Source: Streptomyces griseochromogenes
Lineage (GTDB): Bacteria > Actinomycetota > Actinomycetes > Streptomycetales > Streptomycetaceae
Reading direction: 5' to 3'
Assembly: GCF_001542625.1 (NCBI RefSeq)
Contig: NZ_CP016279.1
Coordinates: forward strand, 3,906,001 to 3,970,000
Length of the DNA: 64,000 bases
The notes below the pieces were generated by a model, which saw only the letters and a program-made list of their open reading frames with translations, did not search any database and was not told where the DNA came from. The translations under genes and the position numbers were made by a program. Shown in pieces: positions 53,249 through 62,503 of this stretch. How positions within the stretch are numbered: the first letter of the stretch is position 1; every line of letters starts with the position of its first letter.

Positions 53249-54535
53249 GTGGACGAGGCCGATCTCAAGACGCTGCTGGCGCCCCTCCCGGTGTCCTGGT
53301 GGGAAGCCGACGGCGGCTCGGAACTGGTCGAGAGCGGGGGCGGTGCCTTCGCCGACGAGCGCACCGCCCGCCGGTTCCTGCGGGCCCTGTGCGCCGATCA
53401 CGGCGGTCCGTCGCGGTTATCCGGAGACGGTCCCTACCAGGCGCGGTTCGAGGGCCGCATGTTCGACGTCAACTGGCCGGCCCGTGGCGGTGGCGCGCCC
53501 TGCGGCCGCAGCAGAGGAGTCGCGGTCGAGGTGGGCGGCGTGGCAGCCGGGACGGGACCGTACGCGTCCTTCGCCGACCTGAGCCCGGCCGCGGTGTTCG
53601 TCCGCGACGCCGACGGCCGCTATGTCTGGGCGAACCACGCCTACGCCCATCTGTACGGAACCACGCGCGACACCTTGATCGGCCGGCACCTCGCGGAGAT
53701 CGACGGACCCGATGACGTGGCGCGGTTCCTCGCCCTCGACGAGGAGGTCCTCACCGGCGGGCACTCCGTACGGCACACGCTCGTCTACCGGCGTGCGGAC
53801 GGTTCCCGCGGGCACGCGGCCGGTTACCGCTTCCCCGTCCGCTGGGGCCGGCTGCGCTGCGTGTCGGGCATCTACGTCGACATCACCGACTACACCCGTG
53901 CGCTGGACCAGCGGCGTCAGGCCGAGGCGGATCTGCGCGCGCTGAGGGACCACAGTGGCCTCGCCTGCCTGCGCCTGTCCGCGGACGGTGTGGTCAGGGA
54001 CGCGGGCACCGCCGCCGCCGAACTGCTGCACGTCCGCCTCGGCGACCTGGTCGGATCGCCCGCCGACACCCTGCTGGCCCGCACACCCGAACGGACGGCG
54101 CTGCACCGGATCTGGGACGACCTCATCACCGGCCGGCGCAGAAGCGCGCGCACCAGTGCCGTGCTCGCCGACGGTGACCTCCGGCGCCGAGCCTGGATCC
54201 ACTTGAGCGCCGTGCACCACGCCACGGAACCGCTGCCCGGTGTCTGGGCGGTCATCACCCGGCTCGGCCTGAGCCACGAGGCGCGCCCACCGCTGACGGC
54301 CGCCCAGGTGCGGATACTCGCCCTGCTGGCCGCAGGGCACAGCAATGCGGACATCGCCGCAACCCTGCATCTCTCGCGGCAGACCGTCGACTACCACCTG
54401 AGCCGCCTGCGGCATCTCCTGGGGGTCGCGACCCGGCCGGCACTGGTCGCCCGCGCCTACGTGCTCGGCATCCTCTCTCCGCACTCCTGGCCGCCGCGCT
54501 CCACCACGGCGGCACATCCGCTCAGCCCTGCCTGA
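53249..54535 (+). CDS. PAS-domain LuxR-type regulator
   Basis: 428 residues. An N-terminal part without clear family, a PAS domain at about 105-215 (FADLSPAAVFVRDADGRYVW, then ANHAYAHLYGTTRDTLIGRH), a second PAS-like domain at about 230-345, and a C-terminal LuxR helix-turn-helix at about 350-410 (LTAAQVRILALLAAGHSNAD, IAATLHLSRQTVDYHLSRLR). No receiver domain, so it senses a ligand or redox state directly. GTG 53249 has AAGGAG at 8 bases. Divergent from, and presumably controlling, the ATP-grasp operon. Confidence 0.9.
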   Translation: MDEADLKTLLAPLPVSWWEADGGSELVESGGGAFADERTARRFLRALCADHGGPSRLSGDGPYQARFEGRMFDVNWPARGGGAPCGRSRGVAVEVGGVAAGTGPYASFADLSPAAVFVRDADGRYVWANHAYAHLYGTTRDTLIGRHLAEIDGPDDVARFLALDEEVLTGGHSVRHTLVYRRADGSRGHAAGYRFPVRWGRLRCVSGIYVDITDYTRALDQRRQAEADLRALRDHSGLACLRLSADGVVRDAGTAAAELLHVRLGDLVGSPADTLLARTPERTALHRIWDDLITGRRRSARTSAVLADGDLRRRAWIHLSAVHHATEPLPGVWAVITRLGLSHEARPPLTAAQVRILALLAAGHSNADIAATLHLSRQTVDYHLSRLRHLLGVATRPALVARAYVLGILSPHSWPPRSTTAAHPLSPA

Positions 54536-54896
54536 CCGGTCGAGCCCCGTCGCCCGGTACGGCGCCACGCTCCCGGATGCGCGCGTACGCCCCCTGGGGC
54601 GTCGGTTCTTTCCCCGGACAGGCCCGCGACGCCGTCAGGGAGGCGGCATTCACGGTCCTGGGTCTCATGCTTCAGGAACGCCCGGCTTTCTCCAACGGCT
54701 CAGGCTTCGCTCCAAGACGCCTGCGGGGCTTCGACCGAGCGGGAGCCTTCCGACGCGCCGGAAGGTGACCTGCCGCGCCGTCCGCACTATTCATCCTCGG
54801 TGGGTGGGCACTGCGTCCGTGGTGCAGAGGGTGTCCGAGGGCCCGGGTTCCAGCGACGATGAATCCGGCGAGCCGGCCGGCATGCGGAAGGCCGGT
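54536..54896. other. Gap with a terminator-like hairpin
   Basis: 361 bases between converging genes. A perfect 7-bp stem CCTTCCG / CGGAAGG with a 6-base loop lies at 54746-54765. Short frames here are not supported as genes. Confidence 0.4.
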
Positions 54897-55748
54897 TCAG
54901 TCCCCGGTGGCCCAGGTGCGCCGCGCCCAGTCGGCGAAGCCGGTCCAGCGGATCTCCGGGTGGGCATCGTGAAGTGCGCGGATGTCGACGCGATAGCCAG
55001 GGCCGTTCAGAAACGACCACATCGCGTGCATGTCCGGATTGCCGATGGCCGTCAGGGGGACGTACTCATGGCGGACCTCCCGTCCCAGCGCCGCGCCGAG
55101 CGCGGCCGCCATCTGCGAGGGAGTCGGTGCGTCACCGGCCAGTTCGATGCGCTGCCCGACGTACGGAGCCGGGTTCAGCAGTACTTCCGCCGCGAACGCG
55201 CCGAGGTCCGGCCGGGCGAGCTGCTGCAACGGCCGGTCCGGCGGCAGCGGTAGATCGAGAACACCGTCGAGGATGCGTTCCGCCCCGCCCAGTGCGTTGT
55301 CGAAGAAGTAGGTCGGCCCCAGAATCGTGTACGGCACATCACCCGCGGCCAGTTCCGCCTCGATGCGCGCCTTGCTCTCGAAGTGCGGTACCCCGCTGTC
55401 CTGGTCGGCCCCGGCGACCGAGCTGAACACGAGATGCGGAACGCGTTCCCGCGCCGCGGCGGCGAGGATCGCCCGTCCCTGTTCCACCTCCGCCTCGACA
55501 CCGGCCTCGAAGGGCGTGGTGAACGCGAAGACCCCGGCAACCCCTTTCATGGCCGCGGCGAGCGACCCGGGATCGCTCAGGGAACCCGCCACCACCTCGA
55601 CACCCCGGTCGGCCAGCTGCCGCGCGGCACTGCGGCCCGGGTCGCGGACCAGCGCCCTGATCCGGGCCCCGTGGACGAGCAGCGCGTCGGTCACGGCGCC
55701 GCCCTGCCCGCCCGTCGCGGCAAGCACCAGGATCGGCTCGTGCGTCAT
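54897..55748 (-). CDS. NmrA-like NAD(P)-binding oxidoreductase
   Basis: 283 residues of the atypical short-chain dehydrogenase group. The Rossmann motif is ILVLAATGGQGGAVTDALL (TGxxGxxG, residues 5-23), followed by RALVRDPGRSAARQL, with an Arg after the second strand favouring NADP(H). The C-terminus EIRWTGFADWARRTWAT is typical. These proteins reduce quinones or sense redox state. ATG 55748 has GGGAG upstream. Confidence 0.9.
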   Translation of the reverse strand: MTHEPILVLAATGGQGGAVTDALLVHGARIRALVRDPGRSAARQLADRGVEVVAGSLSDPGSLAAAMKGVAGVFAFTTPFEAGVEAEVEQGRAILAAAARERVPHLVFSSVAGADQDSGVPHFESKARIEAELAAGDVPYTILGPTYFFDNALGGAERILDGVLDLPLPPDRPLQQLARPDLGAFAAEVLLNPAPYVGQRIELAGDAPTPSQMAAALGAALGREVRHEYVPLTAIGNPDMHAMWSFLNGPGYRVDIRALHDAHPEIRWTGFADWARRTWATGD

Positions 55749-55828
55749 GGATGAACTCCCTTCCCTGCGACGGGGCATCGGAACTGAGGTCGGCCCCGAC
55801 GGCAACCATCCGTCACGAACGACAGCGC

Positions 55829-56119
55829 ATGACGCAGACTCGCCCGAGACGGGCGCTGGAGGACTCGATTCGCCCGGGAGAACCACGGGCTGTGGACCGT
55901 CTCGGCGAGATGGAGGAGCCGCTGCGGCGCACGGCTCGCGGCGGACTGAGCGGACAGAACATCTTCCCCGCCATCCAAGCCTCGTTCCTGTGGAGCGGTC
56001 ATGCCTGGTTCACCGGCCGGTGGCCGGAGCTTCGACAGGTGGCCGAGCAGGGTCTGCGCTGGTGTGAGGAGCGCGACTTGCCGATGGACGCGGCGACACG
56101 CATCTGCTCGGGGCAGTAG
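55829..56119 (+). pseudogene. Fragment of a large LuxR-type ATPase regulator
   Basis: 96 codons with segments LSGQNIFPAIQASFLWSGHA and WFTGRWPELRQVAEQGLRWC, which look like an internal piece of the TPR-like middle region of large regulators. There is no ATPase or helix-turn-helix on either side, no ribosome site, and an early stop at 56119. Read as a relic with moderate confidence. Confidence 0.4.
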
Positions 56120-56166
56120 CGGCCGAAGAGCTCGGCGGACTGGCCGAGGTCGCTGGTCCATCCGCC

Positions 56167-56516
56167 TCATCGGGGCATGATCAGGGTGAACCCTGTGCGG
56201 ACGATGCGACGGCCGACGAGACGGCCGAGGGGCCGGCGATCGGCGTCCGTGGTGGCTTCGGCCGCTGCGGCAACAAGAGCAGCCTCGGCCGGCGCGATGC
56301 GCCGGCCGAGGCCGTAGGTGCCGTTGGTGCTGTTCAGGGCCACCAGGACCCAACGTGTACCGCCCCAGTGGATGCGACGGTGCCGCCAGGAGACGAAGTT
56401 CTCTGGAACACCACGTCCGACTGCGGAGCACGGTCCATGGTGTACGTCCTGGCGGGAGCGAGTCTCAGGAAGCTTCCGGCCACCGACAGGAACAGAGGTG
56501 GTGTTCCGTACTCCAC
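56167..56516 (-). pseudogene. FHA-domain gene with a frameshift
   Basis: One minus-strand frame gives FLRLAPARTYTMDRAPQSDVVF, the start of an FHA domain (G/D-R-x-x-x-S-D-V). A second frame, from about 56400, gives NFVSWRHRRIHWGGTRWVLV then ALNSTNGTYGLGRRI, the family's S-x-R-H and N-S-T-N-G-T motifs. Together they form one phosphothreonine-binding FHA domain broken by an indel. The C-terminal continuation to 56167 is unremarkable. Confidence 0.6.
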
Positions 56517-56543
56517 GGGTGGTGCCTCCTGCGGCGGGCCGAA

Positions 56544-58499
56544 TCAGGAAAGACGGATCACCGCCCGGTCGCCGTCGACGCTGATGATGTCGACCACGAG
56601 GTCGTCGATCTGTGACCGGCCCGGGGCGGTCTGGCTGTCGCTGGACTGCTGCGCGCCGTCGCCGGACGACGCCGTGAAGGCCACCGTGTTGTCGGAGACG
56701 CTGTCGATCCTGAGCTCGTCCACGCCTGCCGCGCCGTCGAGGTCGATCGTGTCCCCAGTGGTCACCTCGACCTGACAGGCGTTGTGGCGGCAGGCGCCGA
56801 GGTCTGTGCCGGTCGCCGCCTCTCCAGTTCCGTCCCCCGCTCCGGTCCCGTCCGACGGGGAGTCCGAGGGAGAGTCCGAGGGGGAGTCCGACGGGGAGTC
56901 CGAAGAGGAGTCCGAGGGAGGCGCCGAGGGCGAGCCGGTCGCCGCGGAAGACCCACTCTTGGCGACGGCCTCGACCGTCTTGGCGGCGTCGGCGAGCCCG
57001 GCGCCGCAACCGCCTGCGCACGTGCCGGGAATCGGTCGGGCGTTGGCCTGGATGGCCGACTCGATCTCCGCAGGCGTCAGCTGGGGGTTCGCGGAGAGCA
57101 TCAGGGCGGCGAGTCCGGATATCTCCGGGGCGGCCTGGCTGGTTCCCTGCTCGAAACGGAAGTTCTCCGCAGCGGGGACGGTCTTGCCGGAGTTCATGGT
57201 GGAGAGGATGCCGTCCTCGAAGCGGCCGTTCCTCGTGTCACCACCAGGGGCCGAGATGTCCACGGCATGGCCGAAGTTGGAGTAGAACGCCTTGTTGCCC
57301 GCTCGGTCGGTCGCGGCGACGGTGATGACGTGGTCGCAGCTGGCGAAGTCGAACTTGCCGGCATCCAGCGGCGCGGGACGGGTGCCCTGATTGCCGGCGG
57401 CGACGACGATCGTCGAGCCGCGCCGGACGGCTTGGTCGATGGCCGTCTGCATAGGCGGAGTGCACGGTCCCTCCGAGCCCAGGCTCATGTTGATGACCTG
57501 GGCCGGGGTCTTGTTGTCGGGTACGCCGGCGACGCTCCCACCGGACGCCCAGGTGATGGCGTCGATGATGTCGGAGGCCGGAGTGATGCAGCTGCCCAGC
57601 ACACGTATCGGCTGTACCTTCGCGTCGGGCGCGACGCCCACGGTCCCCTTCCCGTTGTCGGCGGCTGCCACGATCCCAGCGACGTGTGTGCCGTGCCACG
57701 AGGATTCCGGGGAAGTGGCCTCGTCCGGAGGGCACTGGCCCTCTTTCGCGAAATCACCAGGGTCGGAGGGGTCGCTGTCGCGGCCGTCACCGTCGTTCGC
57801 GTTGTCCTTGTTCTGTCCGTTCTGCCCGTTCTTGTCGGGGTCATGGTCGGAGATGAAGTCGAATCCCGGGACGATGTTGGCGTCGAGGTCGGAGTGCTTG
57901 GTGATTCCCGTGTCGAGGACGGCGACCGTCACCCCCTTGCCGGTGGACGTACGCCATGCGTCGGGCACGTCCAGGCCGGCCTTGGGGTCCGACAGGTTCC
58001 ACTGCTTGGAGGTGAGGTCCGTGCCGTCGGACGGCAGGATGTCGTCGTCGGCTTCAACACGCGGTTCGATGTCCGAGGTCGGCACCTGGCTGTCCGGTAC
58101 GACGTAGGCGACGTCCGAGTCGGACCGCAACTGGTTCATGACCTTGATGACGTCCTTGGCAGGTCGTACTCCGCCCAGACTCACCAGCGCCGCGCCGGTG
58201 CCCAGGCGGCGTTCGTACGACAGCTTCTCGCCGGTCTTCGCGGCCGCGGCGCTGATGCCCGTGCGTACCGCGTGCTCCGAATGCGCCTCCTGTGCCTTGG
58301 ACTTGTAGCCGACGATCAGGCCGGACACGGGCCCGATCGCCGTCGTCGCGGCCTTGGGCAACGCGGAGGCCGCGGACTTCCCGGACCCGGGGGAGTCCTC
58401 CCCGGCCATGGCGGTGGCTACGGCGCCGGCGAGCAGTGTCGTGCCCAGCGCGGTGGCGACGAGTATGCGCCCGCGCCGGGATTTGCGGTGTGTATGCAC
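56544..58499 (-). CDS. Secreted S8 subtilisin-family serine protease
   Basis: 651 residues. Signal peptide (about 1-32), an N-terminal pro-region (about 40-150), and the catalytic triad Asp196 (AVLDTGI), His269 (HGTHVAG) and Ser454 (GTSQAAPEISGLAAL). The catalytic domain carries an Asp/Asn-rich insertion before the His and Cys pairs in GSCITP and EGPCTPP and ASCDH and PGTCAGGCGAG. A repeat of S-x-S-D-S-P-S-D units links to a C-terminal beta domain of about 75 residues with two more Cys. GTG 58499 with AAGG upstream. Minus-strand neighbour of the LAL gene upstream. Confidence 0.94.
   Translation of the reverse strand: MHTHRKSRRGRILVATALGTTLLAGAVATAMAGEDSPGSGKSAASALPKAATTAIGPVSGLIVGYKSKAQEAHSEHAVRTGISAAAAKTGEKLSYERRLGTGAALVSLGGVRPAKDVIKVMNQLRSDSDVAYVVPDSQVPTSDIEPRVEADDDILPSDGTDLTSKQWNLSDPKAGLDVPDAWRTSTGKGVTVAVLDTGITKHSDLDANIVPGFDFISDHDPDKNGQNGQNKDNANDGDGRDSDPSDPGDFAKEGQCPPDEATSPESSWHGTHVAGIVAAADNGKGTVGVAPDAKVQPIRVLGSCITPASDIIDAITWASGGSVAGVPDNKTPAQVINMSLGSEGPCTPPMQTAIDQAVRRGSTIVVAAGNQGTRPAPLDAGKFDFASCDHVITVAATDRAGNKAFYSNFGHAVDISAPGGDTRNGRFEDGILSTMNSGKTVPAAENFRFEQGTSQAAPEISGLAALMLSANPQLTPAEIESAIQANARPIPGTCAGGCGAGLADAAKTVEAVAKSGSSAATGSPSAPPSDSSSDSPSDSPSDSPSDSPSDGTGAGDGTGEAATGTDLGACRHNACQVEVTTGDTIDLDGAAGVDELRIDSVSDNTVAFTASSGDGAQQSSDSQTAPGRSQIDDLVVDIISVDGDRAVIRLS
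56851..56914 (-). repeat. Ser-Pro-Ser-Asp coding repeat in protease linker
   Basis: Five or so 12-base copies of a unit like GGGGAGTCCGAC on the plus strand, encoding repeated D-S-P-S between the catalytic and C-terminal domains. A flexible low-complexity linker. Confidence 0.75.
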
Positions 58500-58916
58500 T
58501 GTCTGCCTTTCGAGCGGACCGGATTCGGGCACACCGAAACCGGTCGGGAGATGGTGAGGTCCGGCCTGGGACGACTCCTGGCCGCCCGGAGCGGTCGGGC
58601 CTCCGCCGTTACCGGCGGACATGGGGGATGGCCGTGACCGCACCGGGCGGGTGTGTTCCCGCCCTGCGCCGCGAGAGGCGGCGAACACACGAGCCGCGCC
58701 CTGCGTGCCGCGGCCGTACGGTGTCTGCTTCTCCTTCTCGCACCGCACGACCCCGGGACAACAGCACGCTTGGCCGTGCTCCGAACTTAGGCCAGCCGAA
58801 AGGGAGTTACCTATCCTTAATGTCGGATCACGGGTACCTACTTAAATGCGCGGACCACGGGTGGCCGACCCCCGATGTGCCCCGGGCACTGCCGCGGCGG
58901 AAAGTCGGCCCCTGGA
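58500..58916. promoter_or_regulatory. Protease promoter region with TACCTA direct repeats
   Basis: 417 bases between the LAL regulator's stop and the protease start. Near 58805-58845 is the only A/T-rich patch, with TACCTATCCTTAA and TACCTACTTAAA at 58808 and 58835 (27 bases apart). On the minus strand these read as TTAAG-x-x-AGGTA-like boxes upstream of the protease. Candidate promoter or activator repeats, low confidence. Confidence 0.35.
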
Positions 58917-61769
58917 TCAGTTGGTTCGCCGACCCGGCTTGTCGTGGGCCTTCAGCGCCAGTTCATTGCGCGAGACCACGCCCAGTTTCCTGAGGGCGCG
59001 GGCGACATGCTGTTCCACCGTTCGCGGGGACAGGTGCAGTGTGGCCGCGATCTCGCGGTTGCTCAGGCCGGCACCTGCGAGCTCCGCGACCTCCTGCTCG
59101 CGCGGCGACAGCCGCTCGTCGTATCGGGGACGGCCCCGGGCAGGCCGTTCGGCGCCGGGATGAGCCCGCAGTTCCGCACGCACCCTGGCCACGTCCCGTG
59201 ACGCTCCCAGTGCTTCCAACTCCATTGCGGCATCGGCCAGTTCCGAAAGCCCCGCAGTGGTCGACGGACTGCTCGCCAGGGCGCATCGTCCGGCGGCCTC
59301 GGCCATGAGAGCCGCGTCGTAGGGCCGGGGAAGCGACTGGTAGCGGGTACGGGCATGCCGGAAGTGCTCAGCTGCTTCCGGGAATGCACCATCCGCCTCG
59401 GCCAGCAGTGCGTGGCACCGCACGAGTGCCGCGGTGGCCGTGGGCGCCTGTCGCTCCTCGATACCGGCCGCGAACTCGACCACCAGCTCTCGCGCGGTGG
59501 CAGGCTCTCCGGCCCGGATCGTCGCTTCGACAGCCCATGGCGCCAGTTCGGCCGCCCATACCCAGACGCCTTTGGCGCGTAGCGCGGCCCATCCGTCGGA
59601 CGCCTCCCGGGCCGCGGTCTCCAGGTCCTCGCGGGCGAGGGCGAGCCTGATCCGGCCGCCCGCGGCCGCCGCCGTCAACGGTACGGGGCCGCTCGCCTCG
59701 GACGAGCCGACGGCGGCCGAGAGCCAGGTGCCGGCCTGGGCCCAGTCCCCCTTCGCCATGGCGAGGACGCCCAGTACCAGCATGGCGTCGCCCGCGGCGA
59801 AGGGCGTGTCGCCGACCTCTGCCACATAGGCGCGGGCCCGGGAGGCGAGGCCCGCCCAGCGGCCGGTCACCATGTCCAGGTGCAGTTCGGTACCCCGCAC
59901 CATCTGCTCCTGGTACACGGAGCCACTGCGCAGAGCCAGCCTCGGGCCCTCGACGAGCAACGCGCGCGCTCGTGTGTACTCGCCCAGCCAGGTGGCCGCG
60001 TCGACGGCGTTGCACACACCGCGTGCGACATGCTGGAGAACCTCCGGGTCGACGTGTTCCCGGGGGAGCCGCTCCAACTGCCGCCACCCCTCCGCGTCGC
60101 CCACGCTGAGCAGTACGGTCACCTGGTTCGCCGCGACGGCGGCCCGGACCACCGGGTCCCCGCTCTCCACCGCGGTCGTCTCGGCCCGCGTCAGCCAGGA
60201 GAGATTGTCGGCGAGGGGACCATCGGGCCAATAGGGCAGCGCCAAGGCCGCCATGGCCCGGGCCGCCAGCCTCGCGTGGCCGCGTAACTCCTCGACGGAT
60301 TTCATGAGGTCGGCGCGTCCTTCGGCCGCCTGCCCCAGGTGGTTGCCGAGGAGCAGCCCGAGGTCGAGGCGGATCTCGCCGCGCACGGCAGCGGGCAGCT
60401 CGGGGTCCTCGACGAGTCTGCGCAGCACCTGAACCGTCTGGTCGGAGCGCAGTGCGCTGTACGCGCTGCGGGCGAGCATCAGAGCAAGCCGAGCCCGGTT
60501 CGGATGAGCGACCAACGGGTTGGCGAGCGTGTCCTCCAGCAACGCGATCGCCGACTCGTGATCCCCGGCCTCCACGGCCTCACGCGCGGCTTTCTCCACG
60601 CTCCCCAGCCAGTCGTTCGTCCGGCCGGAGGCGAGCTGGTGGCGGGCCAGCCGCGCCCACGGCGTGGGGCGCCGGGCCTCCAGGACCGCGGCCGCGCGAC
60701 CGTGCAGCTCCCGTCGTACCGGGCCGGCCAGCAGCTGGTACACGGCCGCGGCCTCCATCGGCATCCGGAACCCGTACTGACCGAGACCCAGTTCGTGCAG
60801 CACCGCCTCGCACAGCGCGGCCGTCAGCGCGGAGCGGCCGCTGTCCACCGACAGGTCCGCCACCGATGACAACTCGTCCTCCGTAGCGGCCTCGTCCAGT
60901 ACGGCCGCCGCCCACGCCAGGCGTCGTGTCTCCTCGTCCAGCGCCGCCATCCGGCCGACGACCAGCTCGGTGAGCCGGACCGGTACCGCGGCCTCGTCCA
61001 CATGCCGGGCGGTGAGCCGGTCCCGGCCGACCATCGTGGGTCTGGCGCCCGGAAGGGGTCCGGCGGTCTTCAATTCGGTCAGGAGGTCGGCCACCGCCTG
61101 GGCGATGCCGCCCGAACGCTCGTAGAGCCGGGTGAGGAACCGGGCCGAACAGCGGTCCTCGCCCAGTGCCTTCACCGCCATCTCGTGGACCGTGGCCTCG
61201 TCGAGCGGCCCGAGCCGCAGTCGCAGGAGGTTCATCTCGGCGGGGTAAGCCACGGGGGCACCCAGCACCAGCCCGGGGCTCGCCAACTCCTCGGGACGGT
61301 AGGTCAGCACGGCACGCAATCCCGCCGGAGGGTGCTCCAGGAAGGTCCGCAGAGCGCGCGCGTCCTGCTCGCCCGCGCGCTGCACGTCCTCGGCCACCAG
61401 CAGCATCGGAACGTCCCTGCCGAACGAGGCGGTCAGCTCGCTCAGCGAGGAGACGGGGGACTGCTCCAGCCCCGGCTGCACCAGGACAGTCCCCCGGGTG
61501 TCCGTGGGACACCGCGGAGCCGCACTCTTCGCCGCCGCGGGCGCACTCCCTTGCGGTCGGGTGAACTCCTGGTGAATGTCGGCACCCGAGGATCTGAATG
61601 TCACTTTCAGACGGGGCAAGCCGCCGAGTTCCGGGAGTGTGAGAAGCCACCTCACAAAGCGAGTCTTACCCGTACCGGCCGCTCCGTCGACGAGTACCAG
61701 CACCGTCGCATCCGTCGCGGCCGACGCCAGTGGCTCGTGTACCGATGTCTCCCACTCGCGTTCACGCAT
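58917..61769 (-). CDS. Large AAA-LuxR (LAL) regulator
   Basis: 950 residues. Walker A VDGAAGTGKTRF (near residue 28-39), Walker B PMLLVAEDVQRA, a helical middle, and a C-terminal LuxR helix-turn-helix (LSPREQEVAELAGAGLSNRE then IAATLHLSPRTVEQHVARAL). The N-terminus is shorter than in most LAL proteins, but the ATP loop is intact. ATG 61769 with only a weak purine site. It lies upstream of the secreted protease on the same strand and is divergent from the HATPase gene at 62018. Possible activator of the protease. Confidence 0.93.
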   Translation of the reverse strand: MREREWETSVHEPLASAATDATVLVLVDGAAGTGKTRFVRWLLTLPELGGLPRLKVTFRSSGADIHQEFTRPQGSAPAAAKSAAPRCPTDTRGTVLVQPGLEQSPVSSLSELTASFGRDVPMLLVAEDVQRAGEQDARALRTFLEHPPAGLRAVLTYRPEELASPGLVLGAPVAYPAEMNLLRLRLGPLDEATVHEMAVKALGEDRCSARFLTRLYERSGGIAQAVADLLTELKTAGPLPGARPTMVGRDRLTARHVDEAAVPVRLTELVVGRMAALDEETRRLAWAAAVLDEAATEDELSSVADLSVDSGRSALTAALCEAVLHELGLGQYGFRMPMEAAAVYQLLAGPVRRELHGRAAAVLEARRPTPWARLARHQLASGRTNDWLGSVEKAAREAVEAGDHESAIALLEDTLANPLVAHPNRARLALMLARSAYSALRSDQTVQVLRRLVEDPELPAAVRGEIRLDLGLLLGNHLGQAAEGRADLMKSVEELRGHARLAARAMAALALPYWPDGPLADNLSWLTRAETTAVESGDPVVRAAVAANQVTVLLSVGDAEGWRQLERLPREHVDPEVLQHVARGVCNAVDAATWLGEYTRARALLVEGPRLALRSGSVYQEQMVRGTELHLDMVTGRWAGLASRARAYVAEVGDTPFAAGDAMLVLGVLAMAKGDWAQAGTWLSAAVGSSEASGPVPLTAAAAGGRIRLALAREDLETAAREASDGWAALRAKGVWVWAAELAPWAVEATIRAGEPATARELVVEFAAGIEERQAPTATAALVRCHALLAEADGAFPEAAEHFRHARTRYQSLPRPYDAALMAEAAGRCALASSPSTTAGLSELADAAMELEALGASRDVARVRAELRAHPGAERPARGRPRYDERLSPREQEVAELAGAGLSNREIAATLHLSPRTVEQHVARALRKLGVVSRNELALKAHDKPGRRTN

Positions 61770-62017
61770 AACGGTCCCGTTCCCCTGCGTTCGTGCGCAC
61801 TTGCCAGAACAGTGCCCCGACTCCGGCGGGGTCATGGCGCCGTCGCAATTGCGCACCGTCCGCGTCTCATCGAACCAGAGGACGGGGTGACATTGTGCGT
61901 ACTCAGCGTTATTGCGTATCCGTAAGTCGGTTTCCCTGCTTGTCGCGGCACTTCGAGGGCGGCACGGTCGAAAGCGATGCCTCGCACAACTCATCAGCGA
62001 CCCCAGGAGAAATCGGC

Positions 62018-62503
62018 ATGGCCATCACGGACGGCTTTCCCACCCTCACAGCCGACCGCCGGCGGCCACACCCGACACCACCGCCAAGGCCGCCTCGCTT
62101 CCGGGCGCTGCGCGTCACCGAAGCGGTGGCCGCCGCCGTTCCGGAGTTACGTCACTTCGCGCGCCGTGCGGCACAGCGGTGGGCCGTTCCGGAGGATGCG
62201 AGCGACACCCTGGTACTCGTCGTCAGCGAACTGGTGACCAACGCCGTGCTCCACAGCGGCAGTGCGGACGTCACACAACTGATCGTGTTCGACGGCGTCG
62301 CCGTGACCGTCGAGGTCGCCGACTCCGGCCGGTGGCTGGTGCGTGACGCCAACCGCAGGGTGACGGAGGACGCGGGCGCCGAGTTCGGACGCGGACTGGA
62401 CCTGGTCAGGGCCTGCAGCAGTTGGTTCACGATCCACCCGTCTGCCGTGGGAACCAAGGCCGTGGCCCGTATTTCCGTCAGGGTGTCCGGAGCCCATCGG
62501 TGA
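62018..62503 (+). CDS. RsbW-like HATPase (ATP-binding) protein
   Basis: 161 residues with a GHKL ATPase fold: VAAAVPELRHFARRAAQRWA, the N-box VLVVSELVTNAVLHSGS (E-L-V-T-N-A), VEVADSGRWLV (D-x-G) and FGRGLDLVRACSSWF (G-box G-R-G-L). Such small single-domain proteins act as anti-sigma kinases or switch proteins. AGGAGAAAT precedes ATG 62018. Its stop overlaps the start of the sigma-like fusion gene (GTGA), so the two are translationally coupled and probably work together. Confidence 0.93.
   Translation: MAITDGFPTLTADRRRPHPTPPPRPPRFRALRVTEAVAAAVPELRHFARRAAQRWAVPEDASDTLVLVVSELVTNAVLHSGSADVTQLIVFDGVAVTVEVADSGRWLVRDANRRVTEDAGAEFGRGLDLVRACSSWFTIHPSAVGTKAVARISVRVSGAHR

Noticed and set aside
54577..54768. 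63-codon plus frame after the PAS-LuxR gene
   Set aside because: No ribosome site, no homology, and contains a terminator-like hairpin.
56851..56914. Short direct repeats considered as CRISPR
   Set aside because: Contiguous 12-base coding repeats encoding a Ser-Pro-Ser-Asp linker.
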